Shown here piece by piece: positions 46,001-53,067 of a stretch of 64,000 bases of DNA (positions within the stretch are counted from its first letter, which is position 1; every line of letters starts with the position of its first letter). Source of the stretch: JAVBMU01 sp031551755 (lineage in GTDB: Bacteria; Actinomycetota; Actinomycetes; Actinomycetales; Cellulomonadaceae). Made by a program: the position numbers and the translations under genes. The stretch covers positions 1-64,000 of the forward strand of contig JAVBNE010000078.1 in the NCBI GenBank assembly GCA_031551755.1, given 5' to 3'. The notes beneath the pieces were generated by a model, which worked only from the letters and a program-made list of their open reading frames with translations, was not told where the DNA came from and searched no databases.

Positions 46001-47520
46001 CCCCGGTCTATGACCTGGCCCGCCTGACTCAACGGACCGACGCCGAGTTGCTCCTGGGAGTCGCCGATCTCCCGGAGCAGCAGTCGCAACGCACGATGTA
46101 CTTCCGGCCGGATGTAGACGGCCACCTGGGCGTGTACGGCACCGGCGGTGCGGGAAAGAGCGTTACCCTGCGCACCATCGCGGCGGTGGCCGGCATCACC
46201 CCGCGAGGGGGACCGGTCTATGTCTATGCCGTGGACTTCGCCGCGGGGTCGATGCGCATGTTGTCGGCGCTGCCCCACGTGGGCGCCGTGGTGCGGGGGG
46301 AGGACACCGAACGTGTGGTGGGTCTCCTGCGGATGCTGCGTGACGAACTTGCGTTGCGAGCCGAGTCCTTCGCGGCTGTTTCGGCGTCGAATGTGACTGA
46401 GTACCGGCAACTCGCCGGCCAGCCGGCGACGCCGCGACTGCTGTTGCTGATCGATGGGTACCCCGGTTTCCGGGACGAGTTCGAGATCGGTCATGGCCGG
46501 GCCGAGTGGTATGAGGTGTTCCGCGACATCCTGACCGACGGGCGGCAGTTGGGGATTCATGTCGTCTTCACCGCCGACCGCGCCGGGGCCGTGCCGACGA
46601 ATGTGCGGTCGTTGGTGCAACGCAACGTGTTGTTGCGGCTGTCTGAGGACGGTCACCTGGCCTTCAACTCTCCTCGCGACATCATCACGGCCAGCTCACC
46701 GAACGGCCGGGCGGTACTCGATGGGATCGAGACGCAGATCGCCGTGATTGGCGGTACCACCTCAGTGTCGGACCAGGCCGTGGCCACGACGAAGCTCGGC
46801 GACTCCATGCGCGCCGCCGGGGTTCCCCAGGCGCCGGCCGTGCGGACACTGCCGGTCAGCTACGGTGTCGACCAACTGCCGGTTGCTGTCGACGGCTGGC
46901 CGGTGCTGGGCTTGGAGGACGCGACCCTCGGTCCGCAGCCATTCGACCCGACGGGTACGTTCGTGGTCGCCGGTCCGATCGCATCTGGACGGAGCAACGC
47001 CATGGTGGTGATTGCCGAGGCTGTTCGGCGGACGAATCCGGACGCTCGCTGCTACCTCCTCGCACAGCGGCGATCCGCGCTGGCTGTGGCACTGCCGTGG
47101 AAGAAGTGGGCTGTGGGCGTGGAGGACATCGCGGAGTTGGCCCGCCACCTGCTGGCGGTGGTCTCGGATCCAGACGGGATACCGGGCGTTGTTGTGTTGA
47201 TCGAAGGGATCAACGACTATCTGAACACCCCCGCGGATAAGCCGATTCAGGAACTTGCCAAGGCCATTCGTAACAGCGATCACTTGATCGTCGCGGAGGC
47301 CGAGACAGGCAGCTGGAGCGCCATGTGGCCGCTCACCAACGAGTTCAAGAACGGTCGCCGCGGGTTGATCTTGCAGCCGGAAAACCAAGACGGCGACAAC
47401 ATCTTCAAGGTTTCCCTTCCCCGGGGGGCGAAAGGTGAGTTCCCTCCTGGCCGGGGTGCTTACATCGCCCGGTCGCGGTCGACGAGAGTGCAGCTCCCGT
47501 TGATTCTCGGTCAGGAGTGA
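43039..47520 (+). CDS. EssC-like FtsK/SpoIIIE type VII secretion ATPase with FHA domain
   Basis: 1493 residues from ATG 43039. Residues ~1-85 look like a small ubiquitin-like or FHA-like beta domain. A canonical FHA domain spans ~112-190 (GRAPSCDIVVED, SARHLRI, GSANGTF). Two membrane helices lie at ~238-282. Three ATPase modules follow. The first has GGTTGSGKSE with Lys714 and VIVIDEFAAL. The second has GTGGAGKSV with Lys1040. The third is degenerate, ASGRS with Arg1318 in place of lysine. This order matches EssC/YukB of firmicute-type (T7SSb) systems more than mycobacterial EccC, which lacks FHA. It should energise export of the WXG100 proteins encoded next. Confidence 0.85.
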   Translation: MRIKATLRRGDGTQDDIVITADAAATVAEIAATVARVDPAASSGELERPRTLRAQLPGQDAPVLLPGSAAIGDAWIGSGAVIAVVDQGPASFDLPQSDSPLAHVQVESGGRSRAYKLAVGSYVVGRAPSCDIVVEDPLVSARHLRIDVGESVDVVDLGSANGTFVDGGHVARLHVENAERLTAGSTTILVERAAAAALTGVTPKAGPVPFNRSPRVEVRYAGTEFESPELPKESEPPNFPFLMLLAPIVMGAGMYLMTNNPRSLLFIVMTPMMMAGNYFTQRKSGKKRLARDIARVDERLESLKVSLATERELERSVRLREAPATPLVFAEAMRLRPLLWTRRPEHWNFLTVRLGVGTMTSRNTVKTQGKGAVLPEFQERLDTLVEANRTIDGVPVVESLHDAGALGFAGPPDRVIGTLNSVLLQLTALHAPSEVVVAGLVSSVWTEPLQWLKWIPHTSSPLSPLGVHHLTDSASSAATLLGELEGLITTRLRQAKVERRGAIAKDNAAIERGSEVGSVRGPDGTKSPLPAVIVVISDDIDIERARLIQLAETGPDAGVFPLWIATDPAQLPAACRTFVSVDPQTGPRVGLVRLGEWVDDVQLEELDAAGAIQYGRRMSPVFDAGALVEDASDLPRSVAMTTLLGHELFESAEAVVDRWNQNQSINDRSGGPLVRRRPGSLRAVVGSAGADPLHLDLRSQGPHALVGGTTGSGKSEFLQAWVLGMAAEYSPDRVTFLFVDYKGGSAFADCVRLPHCVGLVTDLSPQLVIRALTSLRAELHYRERLFNRKSAKDILELERRGDPECPPALVIVIDEFAALAGEVPEFVDGVVDVAQRGRSLGIHLVMATQRPAGVIKDSLRSNTNLRVALRMADEADSQDVLGVKDAAHFDPEIPGRGAVKTGPGRLRTFQSGYAGGWTRQGPDKQATITVARLRFGGEVQWEEPVAQELPELEDLGPNDQQRLVARIVEAFAAQEIPAPRRPWLDALAPVYDLARLTQRTDAELLLGVADLPEQQSQRTMYFRPDVDGHLGVYGTGGAGKSVTLRTIAAVAGITPRGGPVYVYAVDFAAGSMRMLSALPHVGAVVRGEDTERVVGLLRMLRDELALRAESFAAVSASNVTEYRQLAGQPATPRLLLLIDGYPGFRDEFEIGHGRAEWYEVFRDILTDGRQLGIHVVFTADRAGAVPTNVRSLVQRNVLLRLSEDGHLAFNSPRDIITASSPNGRAVLDGIETQIAVIGGTTSVSDQAVATTKLGDSMRAAGVPQAPAVRTLPVSYGVDQLPVAVDGWPVLGLEDATLGPQPFDPTGTFVVAGPIASGRSNAMVVIAEAVRRTNPDARCYLLAQRRSALAVALPWKKWAVGVEDIAELARHLLAVVSDPDGIPGVVVLIEGINDYLNTPADKPIQELAKAIRNSDHLIVAEAETGSWSAMWPLTNEFKNGRRGLILQPENQDGDNIFKVSLPRGAKGEFPPGRGAYIARSRSTRVQLPLILGQE

Positions 47521-47688
47521 GTGGTTTGTGGCAGTTTGGCCGGTAGGGTGTCCATTGGCCTGGTGGTACTCGCTGGTGCGCTGGCTGGGTGATGGGTAGT
47601 TCTCCCCATCGGTGGTTTGTGTTTTGGGCGGTAGGGTGGTCTACGGACTCGACCAAAGGGGTCGTAGTGGACAGAGAGGTTCGGCAAC
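47521..47688. promoter_or_regulatory. Leader of the WXG100 gene with repeated promoter-like motif
   Basis: Two related segments (47521-47550 and 47612-47638) each consist of GTGGTTTGTG, a short spacer, and CGGTAGGGTG. TAGGGT fits an actinobacterial -10 element, giving possible tandem promoters. No good -35 is seen. A small stem (GATGGG/CCCATC, 47591-47610) lies between them. The same CGGTAGGGTG occurs before the giant surface gene at 25326. Confidence 0.45.
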
Positions 47689-47982
47689 ATGGCGAACATG
47701 AATGTGACGTATGACGAGCTCCGGAATACTGCCGGTCAGCTGCGGGTGGGTCAGGGCACGTTGACGGACACGTTGTCGCAGTTGCAGACCGTCGTGGCGA
47801 ACCTGACTGCTAGTGGTTTCGTGACTGATCAGGCGTCGGGGGCGTTCAATCAGTCTTATGACGAGTTCACGCAGGGCACTACCCGGGCTGTGGAGGGCAT
47901 TGAGGGTATGGCGCAGTTCTTGGAGGCTGCGGCTGCGACGTTGGGTGATGTGGACTCCCAGCTTGCTGCTGGTATCCGCTAG
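47689..47982 (+). CDS. WXG100-family protein
   Basis: 97 residues, the standard size, and all helical. It forms the usual helix-turn-helix hairpin, but the turn reads ASGFVTDQASGAF with no Trp-x-Gly. It lies directly after the secretion ATPase and is followed by a strong terminator, which would give it the highest expression in the cluster. It is the likely main secreted protein or carrier of the system. Confidence 0.85.
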   Translation: MANMNVTYDELRNTAGQLRVGQGTLTDTLSQLQTVVANLTASGFVTDQASGAFNQSYDEFTQGTTRAVEGIEGMAQFLEAAAATLGDVDSQLAAGIR

Positions 47983-47995
47983 TTCACGCTTGACG

Positions 47996-48040
47996 CGCCG
48001 GGGTGCGGGGGTCGCAGGACCTCGGGCACCCCGGCGTTTT
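47996..48040 (+). terminator. Intrinsic terminator after the WXG100 gene
   Basis: A perfect 11-bp stem (CGCCGGGGTGC, 47996-48006, with GCACCCCGGCG, 48026-48036) is followed directly by TTTT (48037-48040). The 19-nt loop can itself pair (GGTC/GACC). It lies 14 bp after the WXG100 stop, so read-through would set the level of the downstream genes. Confidence 0.8.
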
Positions 48041-48090
48041 CGCGAAGCTGTGAGTGAGGTACGAGATGGTGGATCTGGGAGGCGGTGGCG

Positions 48091-48429
48091 ATGAGTCACG
48101 ATCAGCTGGTGATTAACCAGGCTGCGCTTGCGGAAGCATATTCGGCGATGCGGACCATCATCGGCGAGTTTGACGATGCTGATGCGAATGCGGCTGCGAT
48201 CAGTGTTGCCTGTGGTGAGGGCCGGCTGGCTGAGAGCGTGCGTCAGTTCGCTTCTGATTGGGATGACCGTAGGGAAAAGATGACCGCGACTATTGAGAAT
48301 GCGGCCGCGCTGATCGAGGCGGTTGGTGAGGCGTTCAAGGATGTGGAGGGGCAGTTGGTGCAGGCTCTGACTGAGCCTCAGGGCACCCCGGTGGCGGCGG
48401 GCAGCGCTGGTCGGGGGGGCGCGGTATGA
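48091..48429 (+). CDS. Second WXG100-like protein
   Basis: 112 residues from ATG 48091; GGAGG at 48078-48082 gives good spacing, whereas GTG 48085 would be too close to it. The protein is helical with a central SDWDDRREKM turn in place of Trp-x-Gly and a flexible Gly/Ala tail. It resembles the WXG100-related proteins that accompany substrates. It overlaps the next gene by 4 bp and is probably its secretion partner. Confidence 0.75.
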   Translation: MSHDQLVINQAALAEAYSAMRTIIGEFDDADANAAAISVACGEGRLAESVRQFASDWDDRREKMTATIENAAALIEAVGEAFKDVEGQLVQALTEPQGTPVAAGSAGRGGAV

Positions 48430-49688
48430 GTTGGGAACCACTTGCACCGACCGCGCCGATTCCGGGGGACCCGGAGGTCGTGGCCGCTGGTGCCAGGCGT
48501 TATGCGACGGTCGCGGAGGCGATGAGCCGGGCGGAAGCGGCGCTTGGGCGTATCAACTTCGAGGGTCAGCAGTCTGAGGCTATCGATGAGCTGCGCAAGA
48601 AGACGAAGGACATCCAGGATGTCGTCACCAAGGCCCGCGGCCGATACGCGGCGGCTAGTGAGGCGTTAGGGGCCTATGCGGTCGCTCACCGGGATGCCCA
48701 GGAGGATGCCTTGGATCTGCTGATCCAGGCGCAGGCTGCGGAATCTGACCTGCAGGCCGCTGAGCGTAGTCAGTCGCGGGCGAGTGATGATAACGACGTG
48801 GCGGTCAGTACCGCCACGGCTAGTGGTGGAGCCCCAGATCCTGCGGCGGCAGCCACGTTGCAGGCGGCGACCGCCTCGGTGAACTCTAAGCGTGGCACGC
48901 TGGGTGCGATCATCGCCCGGTTGCCGGGCATTGTGGAGACCTGGCACACTGCGGCTGGTATTGCGGCTAACAAGATCGATGACGGGGTGTCCGCGGACGA
49001 TCTCAATGATGGGTGGTGGGAGAACTGGGGTTCGAAGGTCGCCAACTGGGTTTCGGATGTCTTCAAAGAGATCGCGGGCTGGGCCGGTATTGTGGCGCTG
49101 ATACTCGCCTGGGTGCCTGGGTTGGGACAAGCCTTGGCTGTTCTCGCGCTCGTGACCGGGGCTATTGCCCTGGTGGCCGACATTTCGCTGCTTGTCGCGG
49201 GGGAGGGCCGCTGGTTTGATGTGATCATGGGCGCCGTAGGGCTGCTCTCCTTCGGTATTGGTCGTGGAGCGACCAAGGTTGCCCAGACGACCGTGAAGGC
49301 TGCGACGAGGGCTGCGGCCAGATCTGGAAACCCGGCGATCAGGGCGGCGGCCCCGGCTGCCGAGAGGGCGGCCGCGGGTGTGGCGCGGTGGAATCCGGTC
49401 AAGGCTCTCCAGTCTTTTTCGGGGCTCAAGGGCAAGCCGTGGGTGCTTAACGCCATGGGCCAACTCAAAGGCGCGCACATGCTCCAGGCCATCCAGGCGA
49501 CTGGTTCGACCAGGGCGCATACCGTGCAGATCGTAGAACAGCTCGCGGCCTATACCCCTCGTTTTAGCACCGTGATTCCTTTTGTTTCCAAGCCTGGTGT
49601 CCTTGGGTTGGCGAGTCTCTCAGCCGGGTTGAGTACTATTGGTTCCACGGTTTTTCTCTCGGATAAGTTCGCCAGTGGAAAGGACTGA
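48426..49688 (+). CDS. Putative type VII secretion substrate
   Basis: 420 residues. The first ~200 are helical and Ala/Glu-rich, starting MSWEPLAPTAPIPGDPEVVAAGARRY, which aligns with the start of the hydrolase at 143. A hydrophobic stretch (about 210-285) may be membrane-seeking. The last ~130 residues match no toxin domain that I recognise. Pairing with a small WXG-like gene by a 4-bp overlap is typical of LXG/WXG substrates. Its activity is unknown. Confidence 0.6.
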   Translation: MSWEPLAPTAPIPGDPEVVAAGARRYATVAEAMSRAEAALGRINFEGQQSEAIDELRKKTKDIQDVVTKARGRYAAASEALGAYAVAHRDAQEDALDLLIQAQAAESDLQAAERSQSRASDDNDVAVSTATASGGAPDPAAAATLQAATASVNSKRGTLGAIIARLPGIVETWHTAAGIAANKIDDGVSADDLNDGWWENWGSKVANWVSDVFKEIAGWAGIVALILAWVPGLGQALAVLALVTGAIALVADISLLVAGEGRWFDVIMGAVGLLSFGIGRGATKVAQTTVKAATRAAARSGNPAIRAAAPAAERAAAGVARWNPVKALQSFSGLKGKPWVLNAMGQLKGAHMLQAIQATGSTRAHTVQIVEQLAAYTPRFSTVIPFVSKPGVLGLASLSAGLSTIGSTVFLSDKFASGKD

Positions 49689-49692
49689 GCTG

Positions 49693-49914
49693 GTGAGCGT
49701 GCAGTATTCGCCCGAGCAGATCGGTGGGGTGGTGATCGACCACCCCCAGTGGTTGATCTGGCCCGTTGGGCTCGACAAAGACGGTGTCAAGGACGCTGCA
49801 GCAGCCAAACTCTCTGCGGAACCGGCGGAGGCCGATCTGGTGCAACTCGCCAACGAGGCCGCGGCAACCGCCGTGATCGAAGAGCTGTTCTACGACCTGC
49901 GGGAGCGAGACTGA
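49693..49914 (+). CDS. Small protein of unknown function
   Basis: 73 residues from GTG 49693, preceded by AAAGGA. The sequence is acidic with a hydrophobic start (YSPEQIGGVVIDHPQWLIWPVG) and a helical tail. No family is recognised. It sits 4 bp after the putative substrate and 1 bp before the next gene, so it belongs to the same operon. An immunity or chaperone role is possible but unsupported. Confidence 0.6.
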   Translation: MSVQYSPEQIGGVVIDHPQWLIWPVGLDKDGVKDAAAAKLSAEPAEADLVQLANEAAATAVIEELFYDLRERD

Positions 49915-49915
49915 G

Positions 49916-50293
49916 ATGCCAGTACCCTCACAAGAGCCATCTGTTCTCACCCTTATTTCCATCAGTGTCATAGTGCTCGCCCTGATCTGGTTTATCCGCG
50001 TATGCGTTGGCACGAATATGCCGTTTACGGACCGGGCGCCACGCTGGCGTGACTACGGCCTCGCGGCGGTCATGGTCGTCGCAAGTATCGGAGTCTTTGC
50101 TGTGTTTCACCAGGTTGACGTGCGCAACTATGAGCAGCGCGAAGAGGCTTGGCGCGAGTGGCGGGATGAGCAGACGGAAAAGGGCAAGAGGGAGCAGGCG
50201 GAAAAGGATATGGAAGAGCTCATGCGCGAGGAAGAGGCTTGGCGGGATCTGATTTCGCCGAGTCCGTCATCTTCACCGAGTGCGACCTCCTAG
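49916..50293 (+). CDS. Small membrane protein, paralogue of 52693
   Basis: 125 residues. Two membrane helices (about 10-28 and 45-64) are followed by a charged, Glu/Arg-rich coiled-coil tail and a Ser/Pro end. It clearly resembles the protein at 52693 (shared F-x-D-R, RDY, VASIG). No known family. It could be an immunity or docking protein of the secretion locus, but that is only inference. Confidence 0.65.
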   Translation: MPVPSQEPSVLTLISISVIVLALIWFIRVCVGTNMPFTDRAPRWRDYGLAAVMVVASIGVFAVFHQVDVRNYEQREEAWREWRDEQTEKGKREQAEKDMEELMREEEAWRDLISPSPSSSPSATS

Positions 50294-50333
50294 GTGCGCC
50301 GATGACAGAACGAAAGGCCAGGGTGACTACCTG

Positions 50334-50951
50334 ATGCACAACGATCCAGCCGACCTGGCGGCGGACCAGATGCCGCACCAGGAGTGGGCCTTCGTGCTCC
50401 CCGCCGGGTGGTGGACCATCCCGCTGGCCGATCCCAAGAAGATCGAGCCGGCAGTCCGCGCGCTCGTCGTCGAACGACTTGGACGCAGGGACGACATGGC
50501 GCAACCCCGCAAGGACGCCCGGGAGAACCTGCTGAAGGCGGCCAAGGCAGCCGCCGCGGAGGGCGGTGCGCAGCTCACCACCTTCGGGATGGATATCGCG
50601 GGCATCATGGTGACCGGCACTATGGCGGTCTATGCCATTGAGCGCAACGAAGCAGGCGAGAAGAAGCTCGAGAAGATGGTCGCCGACGCCGCCGGTCGTG
50701 CCCTCACCCACCGCCAGGAGACGCCGGAAGGAACGGTTGTGCGTGCCGTCGAGGCAAGTGCCATTCACCGGAAAGACGAAAACGACGAGCCGATCCTTCC
50801 GGAGCTGCGGGTCGATTACTGGGTGGACCGCGAAGACCTCTCCGAGGTGATGTACCTCGTTTTCACGACACCATTCGTACCCTTGCAGGAAGCAATGGTG
50901 GAACTCTTCGACGCGGTCACCGCATCACTACATCTCGTCGATGTCGGATGA
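50334..50951 (+). CDS. Unknown soluble protein of the secretion locus
   Basis: 205 residues from ATG 50334. No membrane helix or signal peptide is seen. The opening FVLPAGWWTIPLAD and the closing FTTPFVPLQEAMVELFDAVTASL suggest a compact alpha/beta fold. I do not recognise a family. It overlaps the next gene by 4 bp. Cytoplasmic chaperone-type proteins occur in type VII loci, but there is no sequence proof of that here. Confidence 0.6.
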   Translation: MHNDPADLAADQMPHQEWAFVLPAGWWTIPLADPKKIEPAVRALVVERLGRRDDMAQPRKDARENLLKAAKAAAAEGGAQLTTFGMDIAGIMVTGTMAVYAIERNEAGEKKLEKMVADAAGRALTHRQETPEGTVVRAVEASAIHRKDENDEPILPELRVDYWVDREDLSEVMYLVFTTPFVPLQEAMVELFDAVTASLHLVDVG

Positions 50952-51259
50952 CTGCGCCGATAGGGGCGTTATCGCCCGAGGTGTGGATCGTGGGTGTGGT
51001 CGTGGGTGCTGCGGTCATCTGGTTCGTCTGGGTTTGGGTCGCCGGGAAGGCGCCGGGGTCAAAACCCGGTGCCGGGTGGCGTGACCTGATCCTTGCAGCC
51101 GTCGCATTAGTGCTCATGGTCGGTGCCGGGCTGATCGTCGTCGCACTCGACGTCGCTGAACAAGCAGCTCGCATGGACCACCACTTCAACGAAGAGCTTT
51201 CGACCGGATCCGTAACCAAAGTGACCACCAGCCAGCCCAGCAGCCAGGAGAAATTGTGA
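50948..51259 (+). CDS. Small two-helix membrane protein
   Basis: 103 residues with two membrane helices (about 11-32 and 43-66) and a hydrophilic tail. The topology is like the proteins at 49916 and 52693, and PGAGWRDL-x-LA resembles their RWRDYGLA, so distant relationship is possible. It overlaps both neighbours by 4 bp. Function unknown. Confidence 0.6.
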   Translation: MTAPIGALSPEVWIVGVVVGAAVIWFVWVWVAGKAPGSKPGAGWRDLILAAVALVLMVGAGLIVVALDVAEQAARMDHHFNEELSTGSVTKVTTSQPSSQEKL

Positions 51260-51894
51260 GCGCCCGCCAACGCCGTGTCATCTACGTCTTCGGCCTTCTC
51301 CTCATCGGCGGGGTCAGCATCGCCCGCATCGTCACGACACCCAACTTCTCCACGACACTCATCGCGATCGCCGTCGTCGTGGTGACCATCCTCATCTGGG
51401 CTGTCGTGGCGATCCCCCGCGCAGGGATCTTTGCCGAGAAGGTCCGCAAGCGTCGCCCTGGGATCACAGTGATCCCAGGATGTATCTCGGGGGATATGGT
51501 CGACTACGCCCGGGAGTACGGCGCGCGTGCCCGGAACTGGAACGGCCAGGGCGGAAGCCCCGTGGCATTGGCGGTGCTCCCCGACGTGATTGAGGTGTGG
51601 GGTCCGCGAGGGACGGAACCACGGTGGACCGTGCAACGGGTGCCGGGTGGTGTCGGGATCGATACGGCGATCTACGGCAACCGATTCGTCAGGGTCGTAG
51701 CCATCAAAGACGGCACCCGCGAAGCCTCGTTCGTCCCGGCCTACAACCCCGCTCGTGCTGCCGGTGGGCTGGTGGTGACTGAAGACCTGGAACGGGCTGT
51801 TGCCGAACTCAGTGAGGGGTCCCCCTGGGCTGTTCACGTCGAAGGGGAAGACTGGCCCGGCGAGTCATTCTCCTCGGTCAGCGAAGACGACTAG
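51256..51894 (+). CDS. Membrane protein of unknown function
   Basis: 212 residues from GTG 51256. Two membrane helices (about 8-25 and 32-52) are followed by a cytoplasmic-looking domain (about 60-205) of mixed strands (ALAVLPDVIEVWG, VQRVPGGVGIDTAIYGNRFVRVVAIKDG). The stop codon TAG is part of the CTAG target at the edge of a mobile cassette. The original C-terminus may therefore have been altered by insertion. Confidence 0.6.
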   Translation: MSARQRRVIYVFGLLLIGGVSIARIVTTPNFSTTLIAIAVVVVTILIWAVVAIPRAGIFAEKVRKRRPGITVIPGCISGDMVDYAREYGARARNWNGQGGSPVALAVLPDVIEVWGPRGTEPRWTVQRVPGGVGIDTAIYGNRFVRVVAIKDGTREASFVPAYNPARAAGGLVVTEDLERAVAELSEGSPWAVHVEGEDWPGESFSSVSEDD

Positions 51895-51981
51895 GGCGTG
51901 TTGCCAAACGTGCGGGTTCTGCCGTTGTGGCGGCGGGACCCGACTGAGCCGGATCGGCTCGTGTGGTGCGATGATCGCTGC

Positions 51982-52246
51982 ATGCAGTCGACGTCGACCA
52001 GATCCGAAGTGCCTCCGAGCTTCCGGTTTCACCCCAATGCGTATGACTTGGGAATGTTCGAGAGTGTTGCCGGGACGTGTGGGGCGTGCGGGAAGGGTCG
52101 CACGTTGCGCTACACGGGTCGTTCTACGCGGTCGACGAGTTGTGGAGTACATCTGCCCGTGGTGCATGGCCGATGGAACGGCGGCGCGCGTGTTCGACGG
52201 CGAGTCAGCATCGTCGTGTCCGCCGCCTGACCACCGGTCAGAATGA
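51982..52246 (+). pseudogene. cbrC-like gene, frameshifted
   Basis: Three frames together give a CbrC-family (UPF0167) protein. PPSFRFHPNAYDLGMFESVAGTCGACGKGRTLRYTG is in one frame, FYAVDEL in a second, and EYICPWCMADGTAARVFDG in a third. These are family landmarks (F-x-Y/F-H-P, C-x-x-C, YTG-x-FYAV, CPWCIADG). Two frameshifts, near 52115 and 52142, break the gene. The downstream end also seems cut short. Confidence 0.7.
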
Positions 52247-52337
52247 ACGCGAGAGCCCGCCCCTTGCCGTCGGAGACCACATCACGCGACACCGTCCCAG
52301 CCTGCGCTCGATGGTGCAGGAAACTCTTTAGCAACAC
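52205..52337 (-). pseudogene. IS5-family transposase fragment
   Basis: The minus strand encodes VSDGKGRALAFILTGGQAADTTML, a typical stretch of IS5-family DDE transposases (D-G-K-G-R-P-L-A...G-Q-A-x-D). It runs from the right inverted repeat into the antisense of the cbrC remnant, where homology ends. Most of the transposase is missing. Confidence 0.65.
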
Positions 52338-52344
52338 GGCCTAG

Positions 52345-52692
52345 TCAGCGCTCGACATCACCGGCGGATCGTGCGGCAGAACCCCCAAGTATCTATGCCG
52401 CAGAGATTCTGTCCGGGCCCCGGCTCTGGTCGGTGGTTCGCCGGTGGCGGTGAGCCCTGACCAGCAGCGTCGTCGGCCGCAGCGGACGGGTGTCGCCGCG
52501 CACGTTCCGACCGTAAAGACTGCCGGAGCGCCAACGCACATCATCACGTTTGGTCATGTGTATAGGTGTGTGGTTCCCTTAGCCCTGTTGTGTCACTTAA
52601 GTGCATGTTCCAGGGCTGAGAGGTTGACCAATGCACAAAGACCCAAGCGCTGTGATCAAAGGATCACTTGACGGCCCAAAGGAGCTGACGAA
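52345..52692. other. Non-coding stretch after the mobile cassette
   Basis: No convincing gene in any frame. A TATAGG -10-like element lies in GTCATGTGTATAGG (about 52553-52566). A hairpin GTGATC-AAAG-GATCAC (52652-52667) sits about 25 bp before the next gene and may act on its expression. The first ~200 bp could be remnants of lost genes. Confidence 0.4.
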
Positions 52693-52995
52693 ATGACAGA
52701 ACCATCACACGACCCGTCGTTTCTCACTCTGGTCGCCTTTGTTCTGGTAGCCCTGGCATGCGTGTGGCTGATCTGGATCTTCTGTGGTACGCACGTACCG
52801 TTTCATGATCGCCCCGCAAAGGGACGGGACTATCTCCTGGCCGTGCTTCTGCTGGTGGCGAGTATCGGCTTCATGGGGGTGCTCTACAAGTATGAGAGCG
52901 ACCTGTACGAGCGACGCGAGGAGATCTACCGCCAGTGGCAGGAGATAGAACAGCAGACTCAGGATGAAGCGGCCACGCCGAGCGCGACCCCGTAG
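52693..52995 (+). CDS. Small membrane protein, paralogue of 49916
   Basis: 100 residues from ATG 52693, preceded by AAAGGAG. Two membrane helices (about 11-30 and 46-65) and a charged, Glu/Gln-rich tail match the layout and several residues of the protein at 49916. The cassette at 51895-52340 separates it from the other genes of the locus, so it now has its own leader. Function unknown. Confidence 0.65.
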   Translation: MTEPSHDPSFLTLVAFVLVALACVWLIWIFCGTHVPFHDRPAKGRDYLLAVLLLVASIGFMGVLYKYESDLYERREEIYRQWQEIEQQTQDEAATPSATP

Positions 52996-53067
52996 CGACG
53001 GCAGGGGAGCGAACGCTCACGGTCGTACAATCGAAGTTCTCGTTTCGACCGGAAGGCCTCCTCGTCC

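Larger units (their letters stand above)
51895..52340. mobile_element. Mobile cassette with IS5-type ends, no intact transposase
   Basis: Left end GGCGTGTTGCCAAA (51895-51908) and right end TTTAGCAACACGGC (52327-52340) form terminal inverted repeats with 12 of 14 pairs matching. CTAG flanks both sides (51891-51894, 52341-52344), fitting the 4-bp YTAR target duplication of the IS5 group. Inside are a frameshifted cbrC-like gene and a short IS5-type transposase fragment. It resembles a mobile insertion cassette or an internally deleted IS. Confidence 0.7.

Noticed and set aside
52444..52671. Possible 75-residue gene after the cassette
   Set aside because: No ribosome site, no homology, and composition unlike neighbouring genes.
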